Positions 25,094 through 33,176 of a DNA stretch of 64,000 nucleotides are shown here, in pieces. The notes below the pieces were generated by a model. That model made no database searches. It had not been told where the DNA came from and saw nothing but the letters and a program-made list of their open reading frames with translations. The first letter of the stretch is position 1; each line of letters opens with the position of its first letter. Source of the DNA: Streptomyces sp. TLI_235 (lineage in GTDB: Bacteria > Actinomycetota > Actinomycetes > Streptomycetales > Streptomycetaceae); assembly GCA_002300355.1 (NCBI GenBank), contig NSGV01000002.1:434001-498000 (forward strand). Direction: 5' to 3'. A program made the position numbers and the translations under genes.

Positions 25094-26173
25094 ATGTCGG
25101 CCGTGGTGTTGGGGATCTGCCGCGAGAGCCTTCCGGGCGAGCGGCGGGTGGCGCTCGTGCCGCGCGCGGTGCCGGCGGTGCGCGAGCTGGGGGTGGACGT
25201 CCTCGTCGAGGCCGGGGCGGGCACGGCCGCCGGGTTCCCGGACGCGGCCTACGCGGCGGCGGGCGCCGCACTCGTCGGCGGCGGGGAACTCGCCGCCCGC
25301 GCCCACGTGCTGGCCGCGGTACGGCGGCCACCGGCGGAGACCGTCGCCCGACTGCACCGGGGGCAGCTGCTGCTCTGCCTGCTGCGGGCCTGGCGCGCAC
25401 CGCACCTCGTCCGGCGCTGGGCGGACGCCGGGCTGACCCTGATCGGCACCGACCCGCCCGGGCGGCCCGGCCTGCCGCCCGGACGCCTCGACGCCGGCGC
25501 CGGGCAGGCCTCACTGGCCGGGTACAAGGCCGTACTGCTCGCCGCGGACCGCCTGGGCCGGGAGCTCGCGGGCGGCGTCACCGAACCCGCCCTCGTCCTG
25601 GTGCTCGGCGCCGGCCCGGCCGGGCTCCGGGCGATCGACACCGCGCGCCGGCTCGGCGCGACCGTCCACGCCTACGACACCGGCCGGGCCGCGCAGGCGG
25701 CGATCGCCGCCCACGGCGGGTTCGTGCTGCCGCTCGGCTCGTGGGACGTCCGGCGCCGGGCCGCCGTGCTGTCCCGCTTCGAGGTCGTGGTCAGCAGCAC
25801 CGAGACCGCGCCGATGTCCATCGACACGGCGGCCGTCCGCTCGCTGCGGCCCGGCTCGGTGGTCGTCGACCTGGTCTGCGACGCCGACGGCCGGAGCGTC
25901 GAACCGGCCGTGGCCGGAGCCGAACGCACCGTCGGCGGCGTCCTGGTGATCGGAGCCGGCGACCTGGCCGCCGCGGTGCCGGCCACCGCCTCCACCGCCT
26001 ACGCGCAGGCGGTGGCCGCCCTGCTCGCCGTCCTCGTCCCCGACGGCCTCCTCACCGTCGACCCCGCCGACCCCGACCTCACCGGCCTGCTGATCGCCCA
26101 CGCCGGCACCGTCACCGACCCGCGCACCGCCGGACTGCTCCGCGACGCCACCGCCGCCGCGGGCCTGCCGTAG
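25094..26173 (+). CDS. PntA/alanine-dehydrogenase-like NAD(P)-binding protein
   Basis: A 359-residue protein of the AlaDH/PNT superfamily. The N-terminal domain begins VLGICRESLPGERRVALVP, the family start. The interdomain motif QASLAGYKAVLLAADRLGR and the dinucleotide fold VLGAGPAGLRAIDTARRLGA are present. The stretch normally reading IPRxSRAQ-MDALSSQ is shortened here (GRLDAGAGQ), and no membrane-spanning PntA part 2 or PntB gene is nearby, so proton-pumping transhydrogenase activity is doubtful. An orphan dehydrogenase is as likely. ATG 25094 has GGAG 8 bases upstream; GTG 25088 is possible. Confidence 0.8.
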   Translation: MSAVVLGICRESLPGERRVALVPRAVPAVRELGVDVLVEAGAGTAAGFPDAAYAAAGAALVGGGELAARAHVLAAVRRPPAETVARLHRGQLLLCLLRAWRAPHLVRRWADAGLTLIGTDPPGRPGLPPGRLDAGAGQASLAGYKAVLLAADRLGRELAGGVTEPALVLVLGAGPAGLRAIDTARRLGATVHAYDTGRAAQAAIAAHGGFVLPLGSWDVRRRAAVLSRFEVVVSSTETAPMSIDTAAVRSLRPGSVVVDLVCDADGRSVEPAVAGAERTVGGVLVIGAGDLAAAVPATASTAYAQAVAALLAVLVPDGLLTVDPADPDLTGLLIAHAGTVTDPRTAGLLRDATAAAGLP

Positions 26174-26315
26174 CCGGTGGCTGACGGAGCCGGTGGTGGC
26201 TGCCGGAGCCGTGGCTGCCGGAGGAATCGGCTTGCGGGACGGCGGGTCCCTGCGGTGGGATCGGGCGGACCGAGCGGCGGGCGGGTGCCCGCGGCCGGCC
26301 GGGAGGGAGCCGTCC

Positions 26316-27206
26316 ATGGACGGAACGACAGCGCTGGACCGCGTGCTGCACCAGGCACATGAGGTCCGGGTGGCCCCGGTGGACGGCTTCGGCAAGGGCG
26401 CCGCCACGGCGGCCAGGGAGCTCCAGGTGGAGCTCTCCGGCCCGGCGGAGTCGACGCGGCTGCGTACCGCCATGGCCGTGGACGCGCTGCCCGGGTTCCA
26501 CTGCATGTGCCTCGGGGACGTCCGGTTCGAGTTCCTCGCCCCGGACGGCCGGCAGCTCGCCGTCGTCGTCCTCCACCACGGGGTGACGCTGCGGTGGGCG
26601 CGGTGGGACGGCGACGCCGCCCTCACCGACGGCCGCCGGCTGCTGGACTGGCTGGACGGGCACGGCATGCCGGGTCCGCTGCGGCAGTTCGAGGCCGACC
26701 GGCGGCAGGCGGAGGAACGCGACGCGGAGGAGCGCGGCTGGCTGGCCGCGATGCCCGCCGGCCTGCACGGCCTCGCCGACCGGATCCTCGACCTGTCGCG
26801 AACCGGCGGCGCGGCCACCCCCGAGTTGCTCGCGGACCTCGAGGACCGGCTGCGGCGGACGGTCCCCGACCGGGTCGAACGGGCGCTGGCCCTGCTGGCC
26901 TGGCACGGCGCCGGCAGCGGCCGATGCTCCGGCTACCCCGTCCACGAGGGCGTGCCCGACGAGTTGCTCGGCCGAGTGCCCGTCGCCGACCTCCTCGCCG
27001 GCCTGGCCGACCCACGCGCCGACGACCGGCACGACGCCGGGGCCGTGCGGCACCTGGTGGGCTGGAAGACCCGCCCGCACCAGCAGCAGGACGTCGCCGC
27101 CCTGCCCGAACCACTGCGTGCCCGCCTGCTGGCCCACGCCCGCCGGTCCGGCGACAGCGACAAGCGGGGCCGCGCCGAACGTCGGCTTGGGCCGCGGCGG
27201 TCCTGA
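26316..27206 (+). CDS. Hypothetical protein with charged helical middle
   Basis: A 296-residue soluble protein that I do not recognise. It starts MDGTTALDRVLHQAHEV. A strand-rich first half (VRFEFLAPDGRQLAVVVLHHG) passes into a highly charged helix (FEADRRQAEERDAEERGWL) and then Ala/Leu/Arg helical repeats. The frame is open from 26193, but ATG 26316 has GGGAGGGAG 7 bases upstream. The 140 bases before it contain imperfect copies of GGTGGCTG-CCGGAGCCG. It follows the dehydrogenase-like gene in the same direction, but the gap argues against tight coupling. Confidence 0.65.
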   Translation: MDGTTALDRVLHQAHEVRVAPVDGFGKGAATAARELQVELSGPAESTRLRTAMAVDALPGFHCMCLGDVRFEFLAPDGRQLAVVVLHHGVTLRWARWDGDAALTDGRRLLDWLDGHGMPGPLRQFEADRRQAEERDAEERGWLAAMPAGLHGLADRILDLSRTGGAATPELLADLEDRLRRTVPDRVERALALLAWHGAGSGRCSGYPVHEGVPDELLGRVPVADLLAGLADPRADDRHDAGAVRHLVGWKTRPHQQQDVAALPEPLRARLLAHARRSGDSDKRGRAERRLGPRRS

Positions 27207-27257
27207 GGCCCGCCGCACGTCGCGTCACGGGCATGGTTCATCGCCGGACGCGGGGCG

Positions 27258-27884
27258 TCACCGGCCCGCGAAGAGGGCGGCGTGGCGGGCGGCGGAGAGG
27301 GCGTGGTGGGCGCAGCGGTCGTAGTGGCCGGCGAGGAGGGTGGCGTCGACGGTGTCGGTGCGGTCGGCGGGCGGGTCGGCGTCGAGCAGGCGCGCGTAGA
27401 GGCGGGCCTGGTGGCGGGCCATCTCGGTGCGGTCGCCGTGCAGCTCGGCCAGGTCGTCGGCGCGGGGGTCGCGCAGGCTCCGTCCGGCGGTGGCGAGCAT
27501 GGCGAGGCCGAGGACGGCCATCTCCCCGAGCGGGGTCCGCAGGTCGGCGGGCAGCGGGCCGCGGGTGCTGCGCGCGGCGGCGATCTCGGTGATCCGGCGG
27601 GCGAGTTCGCCGAGCTGCTGGACGTCCGCGCCGAGGTGCACCTCGGCCAGCAGGGCGCGGGTGCCGCGCGGCTGCGGTTCGGCGCCGGCGAGCAGCGCGG
27701 AGGCGTCGTCCTCCAGGGCGTCCTGCAGGGGCCGCAGGGCGCGTTCGGCGGCCGTCACGGCGCTGTCCGGCGGGCTGCCGGGACCGGTCAGGGCTGCGGC
27801 GGTGGCGCACCGCAGCGCCTCCTCGGCGAGTCCGAGCAGTGCGGTGGGCCGGGCGGCGGCCGGCAGGTCGGTGTGCTGGGCCAT
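27258..27884 (-). CDS. PhoU-like helical protein
   Basis: A 208-residue, almost wholly helical protein. The closing motif GHYDRCAHHALSAARHAALF matches the final helix of PhoU proteins (Y-R-A-D-HA-x-V-A-R), and the internal pattern of two three-helix bundles fits a PhoU domain pair. PhoU proteins usually link phosphate transport to a sensor kinase; no phosphate genes are near, so it may be a distant relative with another partner. AGGGAG lies 7 bases before the ATG at 27884. It lies 99 bases downstream of the type VII substrate operon in the same direction. Confidence 0.65.
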   Translation of the reverse strand: MAQHTDLPAAARPTALLGLAEEALRCATAAALTGPGSPPDSAVTAAERALRPLQDALEDDASALLAGAEPQPRGTRALLAEVHLGADVQQLGELARRITEIAAARSTRGPLPADLRTPLGEMAVLGLAMLATAGRSLRDPRADDLAELHGDRTEMARHQARLYARLLDADPPADRTDTVDATLLAGHYDRCAHHALSAARHAALFAGR

Positions 27885-27983
27885 GGTGGTCTCCCTCCGC
27901 CGCTTCCCATCGTTCTCCGCCGCGGCGGGCCGCGCAGCCCCCGGACGGGGTGCCGCGCGGCCCCGCGGGGTCAGCACGGGCCG

Positions 27984-28613
27984 TTACCCCTCGACCAGGG
28001 CGCGCACACCCCGGGCGTACTCGTGGGAGCGGGCGACGACGGCGACGAGGGAGCCGTCCGCGAAGACCAGGTCGACGCGCTGCGGCTGGCGGGTGCGGAC
28101 CGCGCCGGTGCGGGACAGTTCGGTCCGGGGGAAGTCGGCCATGAGTTCGCCGTGGTCGTGGTCGACCAGCAGGATCCGCCGGTCGGTGACGGCGAGCAGG
28201 GCGCGGCCGTGCCGGAAGCGGCGGTGGGTGCTCGGTCCCGTCCGCACGGCGACGACGAACCGGCCGGCCAGGCTGCCCCAGCCGCCGGCGAACGGGCGTC
28301 CGTGGAACGCCCGCCGCAGCCCGCGCACGGTGGACTCGCCGATCGCCTCGACGAAGCCCTCCAGGTCGAGGAGTTGCAGTGGCAGCAGCAGGACGGCCGG
28401 CAGGCAGCCGCGCCGGCGCCCGGCCGCGGCCTCCGGCGGGCGCTGCGCCGTCCGGTGGCGCCTGGGCAGCCGGCGGCGGACGTACCTGTCCAGGCCGACG
28501 TCGGCGACGCCGTGCAGCCGTTCGCCGGGCTGCAGCCAGGGCAGGGGCAGCTGCGACCAGCGGTGGAACCGCTCCCGGTAGGCCTGTTCGAGTTTCGGGT
28601 TCGCCGGCGCCAT
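27984..28613 (-). CDS. Unknown protein coupled to WXG100-type genes, possible PH-like C-terminus
   Basis: A 209-residue protein, third gene of a three-gene operon. Its ATG overlaps the stop codon of the WXG100-type gene as TGATG, a sign of translational coupling. The N-terminal half is basic with a short hydrophobic stretch (LPAVLLLPLQLLDLEGF). The C-terminal part (ALLAVTDRRILLVDHDHG, VDLVFADGSLVAVVA) resembles bacterial PH-like or YokE-like domains, where such turns are common. The N-terminus reads LEQAYRERFHRWSQLPLPWL. Function unknown; the coupling suggests a partner or regulator of the secreted protein. Confidence 0.7.
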   Translation of the reverse strand: MAPANPKLEQAYRERFHRWSQLPLPWLQPGERLHGVADVGLDRYVRRRLPRRHRTAQRPPEAAAGRRRGCLPAVLLLPLQLLDLEGFVEAIGESTVRGLRRAFHGRPFAGGWGSLAGRFVVAVRTGPSTHRRFRHGRALLAVTDRRILLVDHDHGELMADFPRTELSRTGAVRTRQPQRVDLVFADGSLVAVVARSHEYARGVRALVEG

Positions 28614-29608
28614 CAGCCGAAGGCCTCCTCGATCCGGCTCTTCGGCACCCGGTAGGCGGGCGCCGCGGGCCGGCCGTCCACGTCCCTGGCGATCGCGTCG
28701 ATGTTGGTGTCGCTGTTGAAGGCGTCGCCGATCGGCGCGGTGGGCGAGCCGGTGAGCCCGGTGGCGCCCTCCAGGAGCGGCTCCGCGACCGCGCCCTGGA
28801 ATCCCTTGAGCGCGGTGGAGGTCAGGAAACGCTCCGGCGACTTGTACGGGTTGGCCCAGCTGCCCGGGTTGAACGCCGACTTGCCGCCCTTGCGCATCCG
28901 GCCGACCATCTTGCGCGCGGAATTGGCGCGCTTGATGGCGGCGCCCGCCTTCTCCGCCTCCCGCATCTCCTTGATGAGGCGGCGCAGGGTGCGCAGTTTG
29001 CGGGCCAGGCTGACCGAGACCTTTTCGACGCGGGCGATGAAGACCAGCATTTCGGCCTCGACCACGAGGGCGTCGACGACGGTCGCGAGTCCCAGGGTCA
29101 GGATGTCGGCGACCAGGCCGGCCGCCAGGGTGACGGCGAGCCATTCGATCGCCTCGCGGATGATCTCGACCACCAGGTCCTCGGCGAGCCGGCATTCGGC
29201 GGCGGCCTGGCTGAGGATCTGCGCGGTCTGCGCCATGTCCTCGGCGGTGGCGTCGATCGCCTCCACGACCTGGCCCATGTGGAGTCCGAACGCGGCGGAG
29301 GCCTGCCCGTGCCAGTCGGCGGAGAGCGCCTCGCCGCCGCGGCGGAGCTCCTCGGCGATCTCGCGGGTGGCCCGGGCCTGGTCCTGCCACGTCCGGGCGG
29401 CGGCGGTGAGGGCGTCCGCGTCACCGGTGACCTGCTCCAGCCACCCCATCAGCCCGGACTTCTCCAGGGCCCAGCGGACGGTGTCGTCCAGTCCCCGGTC
29501 GATGGCGCCCTGCGCGGGGTTGTGGATCTCGGGGAGCGGGAGCAGCGGCTCCTTCATCCAGTCGCGGGTCCACTTGTAGGCGCCCGCGACGTCGGCGGCA
29601 GTGGTCAT
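28613..29608 (-). CDS. WXG100-type long helical secretion substrate
   Basis: A 331-residue, largely helical protein in the type VII (ESX) substrate style. The helix-turn-helix hairpin around LSADWHGQASAAFGLHM carries a W-x-G turn (WHG) at about residue 97. A hydrophobic stretch at 160-200 (IEWLAVTLAAGLVADILTLG) and a basic coiled segment (RKLRTLRRLIKEMREAEKAG) follow. The tail is Pro/Asp-rich and does not resemble a known toxin. Its ATG overlaps the stop of the EspC-like gene as ATGA. No ESX machinery (EccC and so on) is in the window, so the secretion apparatus would be elsewhere. Confidence 0.75.
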   Translation of the reverse strand: MTTAADVAGAYKWTRDWMKEPLLPLPEIHNPAQGAIDRGLDDTVRWALEKSGLMGWLEQVTGDADALTAAARTWQDQARATREIAEELRRGGEALSADWHGQASAAFGLHMGQVVEAIDATAEDMAQTAQILSQAAAECRLAEDLVVEIIREAIEWLAVTLAAGLVADILTLGLATVVDALVVEAEMLVFIARVEKVSVSLARKLRTLRRLIKEMREAEKAGAAIKRANSARKMVGRMRKGGKSAFNPGSWANPYKSPERFLTSTALKGFQGAVAEPLLEGATGLTGSPTAPIGDAFNSDTNIDAIARDVDGRPAAPAYRVPKSRIEEAFG

Positions 29609-29922
29609 CGGGCCCCGCCCCCGACGCCGCGGCCTATCTCGTCCTCGCTGTCGCGGTAGGCGGACGCGGACTCCTGCAGGCCCCCGCTGACGTGGTCGAG
29701 GACCTCCATGAGGTCGGCGAGGTTCTCCTGCTCGGCCTGCGCGTGCTCGAAGTAGCCCTCGCGGAGCTCCTCCGAGTCGGGCAGGTGGCCGAACGCGCCG
29801 GCCGGGACCTCCACCCCGGCAAGTGCGCCCTGTACGGCCGCCAGCCGTGCGCTCTGCTGTTCCACCAAGGCCGCGTAACGCTGCAACGCGTCCGGACGCA
29901 CCCGGAAATCCGGCTCACTCAT
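29605..29922 (-). CDS. EspC/WXG100-like small protein
   Basis: A 105-residue, helical, acidic protein (FRVRPDALQRYAALVEQQSA) of the EspC/WXG100 type that usually forms a partner helical pair with a longer ESX substrate. The sequence ends in a charged-polar tail (AYRDSEDEIGRGVGGG). It is the first gene of the operon; the next gene overlaps it by 4 bases. No classical signal peptide is present, as expected for type VII cargo. Confidence 0.75.
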   Translation of the reverse strand: MSEPDFRVRPDALQRYAALVEQQSARLAAVQGALAGVEVPAGAFGHLPDSEELREGYFEHAQAEQENLADLMEVLDHVSGGLQESASAYRDSEDEIGRGVGGGAR

Positions 29923-30041
29923 GAATGCCCAAGACCCTCTGACCGTCGTGTTGTCGAGAGGACCTTACTGGGCGTCCGCCGGGGACGATTCCCGGGGCCC
30001 GTTCCGGACCCCGGGCGTCAATTCGCCGATAATCGCCGACC

Positions 30042-30086
30042 CGTCAGACATTCAATTCTGTCGCACATATGGCGAGGCGTCAGACA
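30042..30086. repeat. Direct repeat CGTCAGACA upstream of the type VII substrate operon
   Basis: CGTCAGACA occurs at 30042-30050 and 30078-30086, 36 bases apart, in a comparatively AT-rich stretch 120-164 bases before the first gene of the operon (start 29922). The position fits a transcription factor site. No clear -35/-10 pair was found between it and the gene. Confidence 0.5.
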
Positions 30087-30123
30087 GGGCGGTCGATTCA
30101 TTCACCGATCGCCTGCGGATCCG

Positions 30124-31146
30124 TCACGTTCCCTGCGCGATTCCCGGCGGGGTCGGGAGGTCGAGGATCTCGCCGACGGGGCGGCGCGGGGTGGCCGGGC
30201 CGGGCGGGCCGTAGCCGAAGCGCAGCACCAGCTGGACGTGGCCCGGGCCCCGCTCGGGGTCACGGAGCAGCAGCCGCGTGTCGGGCCACTCGACGGCCTG
30301 GTGGAGGACGGAGACCCGCAGGCCGTGGACGGTGGCGAGCAGCCAGACCCGCTCCATCGCCTGGCCGGCCCGCAGCCAGTCCGCCGCACGGTCGCCGCGG
30401 GTGGTCAGGGTTGCCAGCTGCGGCAGTGCCTCGAACCGGCGGGTGGGCGGCGGGGCGAGGACGGCGGGCGCGGGCGGGCGGCCGGTGAAGCTCCGCATCG
30501 GCACCCGGGCGTCGTGGTCCTGCGGGCCGAGGGCGGCGGCCGGGATGCCGTCCACGGCGGGCGCCTCGGGCCGCAGCCAGGAGCGGGTCTCCGCCTGGCG
30601 GGCCACGTCGGCGGCGATCCGCGCCTCCGCCTCCGCCGTCAGATCGAGGACCCGCCGGACCTCCGACTCCTCCAGCGCCGTCATCACGGCACCCTCGGCC
30701 CGGGCTGCGTCGAGGAATTCACCGAGCACCGACTCCGGCACGTCCCGGTTGGCGAAGGGCTCGCGGCTCGAGTGCCGGCGGAACACCGCCGGGTAGAGGT
30801 CGCGGCCGAACGGCTCGGCCCCGGCCGTCCCGGCCTCCGTCAGGTCGAGTTCGGCCAGCGGCTGCCGGCCGAGGTGACCGGGCAGCATCCGGACCACGGG
30901 GGTGCGCCCGAAGTGCAGGGCGGCCACCCGCAGGTTGAACAGCGCGGCGCCGATCGAGATGTGCAGCGCCCGCCCGTCGGGGTCGGTCACCGGGACGGCC
31001 CGGCGGTAGTCCGCGAACACCTCCAGGCGGCGCAGGTCGGCGCTCGGCCGGAACCGCCAGGGCTGGCTGTTGTGCAGGGACGGTGCGGCGCCGCCGGCGG
31101 CGGCCAGAGCGCGCAGCTCGTCACGGGTGAGGGCCGGCTGGATCAT
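30124..31146 (-). CDS. Acg-like nitroreductase-family FMN oxidoreductase
   Basis: A 340-residue protein of the Acg (Rv2032) branch of the nitroreductase superfamily. Its N-terminal motif APSLHNSQPWRF is the hallmark FMN phosphate-binding segment. A second nitroreductase half follows (VFRRHSSREPFANRDVPESV), and the end has WLLATVHGLRVSVLHQAVE. Acg proteins of mycobacteria bind FMN in a closed pocket and are dormancy-induced; a storage or redox role is considered rather than classic nitroreduction. Strong ribosome site AAGGAGTG before the ATG. No DosR box was identified. Confidence 0.88.
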   Translation of the reverse strand: MIQPALTRDELRALAAAGGAAPSLHNSQPWRFRPSADLRRLEVFADYRRAVPVTDPDGRALHISIGAALFNLRVAALHFGRTPVVRMLPGHLGRQPLAELDLTEAGTAGAEPFGRDLYPAVFRRHSSREPFANRDVPESVLGEFLDAARAEGAVMTALEESEVRRVLDLTAEAEARIAADVARQAETRSWLRPEAPAVDGIPAAALGPQDHDARVPMRSFTGRPPAPAVLAPPPTRRFEALPQLATLTTRGDRAADWLRAGQAMERVWLLATVHGLRVSVLHQAVEWPDTRLLLRDPERGPGHVQLVLRFGYGPPGPATPRRPVGEILDLPTPPGIAQGT

Positions 31147-31273
31147 GGTGGATCACTCCTTGCCGCCGAGTGCCGTCGGTACTTCGAGCGTGCGCCGCCC
31201 GCACCGGCCCCGGTAGGGCCCAAGGGCCCCGGCCACCCCGGCCGGGAGTCCCCTGTCCCGCGGGGTCGCCGAT

Positions 31274-31630
31274 TCAGCGGGGCCGGTCCGCCCGCACCTT
31301 CGCCGCGGCGCCCGCCCTCGGCACGCCCTCCACCGACACACAGATGCCGAAGACCCGGTCGTACCCGGTCCAACCGTTCACCCGGCCGCGGTTGTTGCTG
31401 ATCTGCGCCCGCCTCCTGGCCGGCTCCAGCGCCGACACCAGATGCAGGTAGACCGTCCCGGCGACCCGGGCCAGCACGATGTCCCCGACCTCCAGCTTCG
31501 CCGCATCCACCGGCGCCACGACCACCGCCTGCCGGCTGCGGACCAGCGGCACCATCGACGAACCGCTCGGCCGGAACTCCACCGTCGCCCCGCCGGCGAC
31601 CCGCCCTGCCACCCCGTCCAACACGCCCAT
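31274..31630 (-). CDS. S24/S26 peptidase-like protein lacking the catalytic lysine
   Basis: A 118-residue protein with the nucleophile motif SGSSMVPLV of LexA/UmuD/signal-peptidase-type serine peptidases. The following strands fit (QAVVVAPVDAAKLEVGDIVL). At the place where the family has Val-Lys-Arg it reads VYLHLVSA, so the Lys of the Ser-Lys dyad is absent. A conserved-looking tail (QISNNRGRVNGWTGYDRVFG) is present. It may be a structural relative without peptidase action. ATG 31630 is preferred over 31666. Its start is 40 bases from the next minus-strand stop. Confidence 0.7.
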   Translation of the reverse strand: MGVLDGVAGRVAGGATVEFRPSGSSMVPLVRSRQAVVVAPVDAAKLEVGDIVLARVAGTVYLHLVSALEPARRRAQISNNRGRVNGWTGYDRVFGICVSVEGVPRAGAAAKVRADRPR

Positions 31631-31669
31631 CCGCCGATCGTGGCAGACCGCCCGGGCCGGCCCCACCGA

Positions 31670-31963
31670 TTATTCGCCTTGCGGGGCGACCGGCACGCGG
31701 ACGAAGCCTCCGGTCCACTCGTCGCGGTCGACCGGGTGCTCGGCGATCAGGAAGCAGTCCGGCTCGTCGGCGAAGCCGGGCAGCAGGCGGGCCCGGCGGA
31801 TCCTGTCCTCGGCCGCCGTGCGGGTGGAGTAGACGCCGAGGAGCTTGGCGTCGTCGCCGTCCTGCTCGTCGAGGTACACGTCCTCGCCTTCGAGGTGCAG
31901 CGCGCCGCCGTCCTCGGCGGCCTCGTTGTGGTGGGCGACGTGTCAGAGCAGGTGGACGATCAC
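31670..31963 (-). pseudogene. DUF7336-like small protein gene with in-frame TGA at codon 7
   Basis: The frame from GTG 31963 reads VIVHLL, then TGA (31943-31945), then HVAHHNEAAEDGGALHL and on to FVRVPVAPQGE at 31670. The rest (LLGVYSTRTAAEDRIRRARL, PGFADEPDCFLIAE, RDEWTGGF) fits the DUF7336-type small proteins, whose N-terminus often has a Leu-Trp-His motif. TGA at the Trp place is one base from TGG, so a nonsense change or base error is likely. A shorter product could restart at GTG 31879, which has GAAGGCGAGG upstream. No selenocysteine element was looked for beyond eye. Confidence 0.6.
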
Positions 31964-32106
31964 GGCCGCAGACTACCCGGCGCCGTCGGCCCGCCGGTCC
32001 GTGGAGCACCCATGCCGCCAGACTCGGGGACGGCACCGTCACCAAGACGTTCCCTCCCGGGGGCGGTGCGGGGCGGGGTGCGGGTGGATGCGAGGATGGC
32101 CGGGTT

Positions 32107-32823
32107 GTGATCGTCTGTCAGCTCCGGCTCCTTCGGGTCTCGGTCTTCGCCACGGTGTGCGTGGCGCTGGCCGCGGTGGGGCATGCCGCCGTGTCCGGTG
32201 ACGCGGTTTCGGCGCCGGTGCTCGGCGCCGCGACGGCCGGGACGGCGGTCGGGACCTGGGCGATGGCCGGGCGGCAGCGCGGGATCGCGGCGATCGCCGG
32301 CTGGATGACGGCGGCCCAGGCCGCGCTCCACCTGCTCTTCGAACGAACCTCGGCGGCGCCCGCGGCGCCCTCCACCGACCTGGTGCGGCTGCTGTTGTGC
32401 GTGCACGGCGAGACCCCGGGCGGGGTCGATCCGGTGGAGCTCGCACGGGCGGCCGGGCTCGACCCTGCCGTGCTCGGCGCGGCCGCCGGCCACGGACACG
32501 CCGTCCACGGGGCGGCCGCGCACACGGGCGGCCACGCGCTGCTGCACGGCATGTCGCCGGGGATGGCCGCCGCGCACCTGGCGGCGGCGCTCGCCTGCTC
32601 GCTTCTGCTGTGGCGCGGCGAGGCCGCGCTGACCGCGCTGGCGGCGGCGCTGCGGACATTGGCCGAGGTGTTCGCGCCGCTGGTGCTGCTGCCGGCGCCG
32701 TACCGGCCCGAGCTGCCGCGGACCCTCCGTCCCGCGGTGCATCGGGTGCGTCGGCCGCGGCAGCCCGCGCTCGCCCACGCGGTGGGCCGGCGGGGTCCGC
32801 CGGCGGCGGTACCGACCGTCTGA
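32107..32823 (+). CDS. Multi-span membrane protein with His-rich loop
   Basis: A 238-residue integral membrane protein with four to five hydrophobic segments (VSVFATVCVALAAVGHAAV; VLGAATAGTAVGTWAMAG; IAAIAGWMTAAQAALHLLF; AAHLAAALACSLLLW). The loop between spans holds clustered His (GHGHAVHGAAAHTGGHALLH), which could bind a metal. The C-terminus is basic and Pro-rich. It lies just before the anti-sigma/sigma pair and has the same general make-up as membrane proteins often found beside such ECF systems. Function unknown. Confidence 0.75.
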   Translation: MIVCQLRLLRVSVFATVCVALAAVGHAAVSGDAVSAPVLGAATAGTAVGTWAMAGRQRGIAAIAGWMTAAQAALHLLFERTSAAPAAPSTDLVRLLLCVHGETPGGVDPVELARAAGLDPAVLGAAAGHGHAVHGAAAHTGGHALLHGMSPGMAAAHLAAALACSLLLWRGEAALTALAAALRTLAEVFAPLVLLPAPYRPELPRTLRPAVHRVRRPRQPALAHAVGRRGPPAAVPTV

Positions 32824-33176
32824 ACAGCCCGCCGCCCGCCAGGTGTCGACCCGGCGCGGCGGCGGGCAGGTCGCCGCTGCCCGCTCCGGTCCGCCGGTGC
32901 GGGCGGCGGCCGGGCCGGCGCACCGCCGGGCCCGTCCCAGGAACCGCCGCACCTGTGGAACCGCCCCTGTAGCCGCCAGAGTTCGCGGTAGCCGGGTGGG
33001 TGGCGGGTTGTGCCCGGGGACGGGCGGGCGGCGGCGCCGGCCGGTACCAGGTCGGCGCGCCCACGGGCGTGTCCTACGGATCGGGCCGGACCGTCGCACG
33101 AGGTCCGGGCACGATCCGTCCGCCGCGACCCGGGGCGCGCCACGCACGCTCCATGCCGTCAGGACCCTTCATGAGT
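32824..33176. other. 353-base intergenic stretch without a gene
   Basis: No convincing coding frame. A short stem GCGGGCA (32862-32868) with TGCCCGC (32878-32884) follows the membrane-protein stop at 38-60 bases and may end that transcript. The remainder holds G/C-rich sequence without clear promoter hexamers; the anti-sigma gene stops at 33177 on the other strand. Confidence 0.6.

Noticed and set aside
21539..26173. 1544-residue open frame on the plus strand
   Set aside because: Most of it is antisense to the oxoprolinase; only the part after 25094 has domain motifs.
31943..31945. Selenocysteine codon
   Set aside because: The family place is Trp, TGA is one base from TGG, and no hairpin was evident; a nonsense change is simpler.
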